A stretch of DNA of 64,000 bases from Limanda limanda (lineage: Eukaryota > Chordata > Actinopteri > Pleuronectiformes > Pleuronectidae): assembly GCF_963576545.1 (NCBI RefSeq), contig NC_083655.1, positions 20,382,204 through 20,446,203 on the forward strand. Direction: 5' to 3'. Each line of letters begins with the position of its first letter. The first letter of the stretch is position 1. Positions 62,350 through 64,000 of this stretch are shown here, piece by piece. The position numbers and the translations under genes were made by a program. The notes under the pieces are model-generated. The model ran no database searches. It was not told where the DNA came from and was given only the letters and a program-made list of their open reading frames with translations.

Positions 62350-62484
62350 TCAAGACCATCATGTCAAGTTCCAAGTCAAGACCAACACGTGAGACAAGGC
62401 CCTAGTCAAGACCATCATGTCAAGTCCCAAATCAAGACCAACAATTGAAACCAGGCCCAAGTCAAGATCAATGAATCAAGTTCC
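62350..62484. repeat. 56-bp tandem repeat, 2.4 units
   Basis: Two 56-bp units (62350-62405 and 62406-62461) and a partial third unit. Each starts TCAAGACCATCATGTCAAG or a close variant and contains shorter TCAAGACC-like subrepeats. Confidence 0.9.
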
Positions 62485-62499
62485 ATTTGAAGTTCAATC

Positions 62500-64000
62500 T
62501 TAAGTCAATAGTTTATGACATAAGTCCAAGTTGTGTTATTTGAGTTCACACCTCTGCTCTTTGAAACCATATTATTTCCAAAGATATAGTTGTAGTCAAT
62601 GTGGCCTCAAATTGTACTTTATCCCTACTTTTACATGTGCATATTGGTCCATTTGGTTTCCATGTGTATAAAATGTGCTTATATGCCTTCGAGCATGCCT
62701 CAAAATATTCAGAATGAAAGCAAATGTAGCAACACATAAGCAGATGGTGGTTGTATGTCTGAGTGAACACTGTGTGTGGGGAGCGGTTGAGAGTAATTAT
62801 AAAACTTTAACCATGATAGTATCGCAGTAATATGTATCAGCTGTGGGGAAGTGACAGTCATGCAAGGAACCATGTGAATACACATTCACAAATACAAATA
62901 ATGAGCGATAGCCCAACCTTCTACAAACCCAGAACACATGCACAAACGTGACTTTTATCTAATGTTGGCAAAGTGGCAACATTAGATAAAAATCTCATTA
63001 CTGTGATGCATATGTGCTGGAGATCTGGAATGAGTTAGCAAACTCTTCTGCCTCAATATGTTTAACATGAATGAACCTGTGTGACCAGCCAGTTTTTAAT
63101 CAGTGAGACCGGTGTTAGGTTTCACATGTGTTTAATTTATTGCAATCCGGATGGTTACAAGGGTTTGGCCTGTGACCATGATGCTCAGCTAAAAGTATAA
63201 GGTCCTATCACTATTGCCTGCTAGAAGGAAGCAGTGTTAACATTTCACAATACTGTAGGAGAGATCCATTTATCATGAAAAATAAAACCCTTCAACTTTA
63301 TGCAATCAGTTCATTGTTTACACTGACATGATCCCTTTCTACCATTATACTTGGAGACTTGTGGGATTACAGTTTGTGTTTTTCTCATTTCTCATTCTGG
63401 GCACTGCATGGTCTCACGTTATTTACACATACAAACAACTAATTGAGCAAAACCCAAATTAATATCACTTGGCATCCGTCGTTGCAATTCTGCAAGCAGT
63501 CTGACAACGAGGAAAGAGACACAAATCTCTTACAGTATCGTCACACTTTAATTCTCAGAGCGTGGTGCACAAGACAAAGGTTGGTGTGTAAAATGAAAAC
63601 CGATGGGAAGCTTTCTCTTTATACATTTGTTGGCTCCTTCCCCAAACCCTAACCCTCTTGTTTAGGCTTAGGGTTTCTAAGCTGAGGGTGAGGATCTTCT
63701 GATGACATCAGGCCTACATTCAGTTGCTCAGGATACAACATGATCAACGTTACATTGTATAAGATTAAATCATGATCAATCAAAGGGGAAATTAACATGA
63801 TTACATTGTGCATGATCAAAATGTTACATTTCCCTTACACATCTAAGAAATGTAGCAATATGAAATCGTTTGTCAACACTCATAAGCAGAAAAACACAAC
63901 ATAGCAGTGTTATACAACCTACTGAATACTGCTCATTCCAAAAAAATGCCACTGTCAACACTGGACTTCTTTACATCCTTGATACACCTAAAAGTTGTCG
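62500..64000. other. No gene recognised
   Basis: Flanking DNA with a 15-bp hairpin at 62953-62991 and a short telomere-like CCCTAACCCT at 63646-63655. Otherwise featureless to me. Confidence 0.6.
62953..62991. repeat. Perfect 15-bp hairpin
   Basis: TTTTATCTAATGTTG and its exact reverse complement are separated by GCAAAGTGG. It lies in otherwise plain AT-rich flank, with no adjacent element ends seen. Confidence 0.85.

Noticed and set aside
62350..62484. CRISPR-like spaced repeats
   Set aside because: The units are contiguous 56-bp tandem repeats without unique spacers, in a vertebrate genome.
63646..63680. Telomere-like CCCTAACCCT and TTAGGGTTT
   Set aside because: Only one or two units in each direction; too short for an interstitial telomeric block.

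Overview
The window is vertebrate genomic DNA, almost certainly from a ray-finned (teleost) fish. It has split genes with GT-AG introns, long AT-rich introns, abundant dinucleotide microsatellites, and a repeat load made of teleost-type elements: a Tc1/mariner relic, hAT and PIF/Harbinger MITEs, a tRNA-derived SINE and decayed non-LTR retrotransposons. I cannot name the species. No operons, CRISPR arrays, rRNA genes or intact tRNA genes were seen.

One real protein-coding gene is supported. It is the 5' part of reck (reversion-inducing cysteine-rich protein with Kazal motifs), on the minus strand from an initiation codon at 38598 down to 11, where it runs off the left edge. Eleven coding exons join in frame at GT-AG boundaries, with phases that match throughout. 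They give about 418 residues: signal peptide, all five N-terminal cysteine-knot (CC) repeats, and the start of the following cysteine-rich region. The rest of the extracellular part and the GPI-attachment end lie outside the window. Exon 1 is separated from exon 2 by a 21.7 kb intron. The other introns range from 97 bp to 4.3 kb. A 23-codon upstream ORF ends one base before the reck ATG.

Layout from left to right: reck exons 11 to 5 (0-6.5 kb) in a compact cluster; exons 4, 3 and 2 (9.0, 12.4 and 16.8 kb) in larger introns with microsatellites; intron 1 (16.8-38.5 kb), holding two hAT-type MITEs with target-site duplications and two direct copies of a Harbinger-type MITE; exon 1 with a CpG-richer 5' region (37.7-38.8 kb); then 25 kb of upstream flank (38.9-64 kb) in which I find no gene. 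The flank holds a hAT/Charlie-like MITE, a Tc1 transposase pseudogene, SINE copies, a multi-copy MITE family (terminal motif TTTCAGACATG), LINE fragments, a perfect 22-bp hairpin and a small tandem repeat.

From knowledge of the family, RECK is a GPI-anchored cell-surface glycoprotein that restrains metalloproteinases (MMP2, MMP9, MT1-MMP) and acts with Gpr124/Adgra2 as a Wnt7a/7b co-receptor in brain angiogenesis. I see no undescribed multi-gene system. The most interesting leads are regulatory: the abutting uORF, a long CA repeat ten bases inside the exon-2 donor, palindromic bZIP-type sites carried into intron 1 by three different MITEs, and a cluster of perfect palindromes at 51.7 kb.
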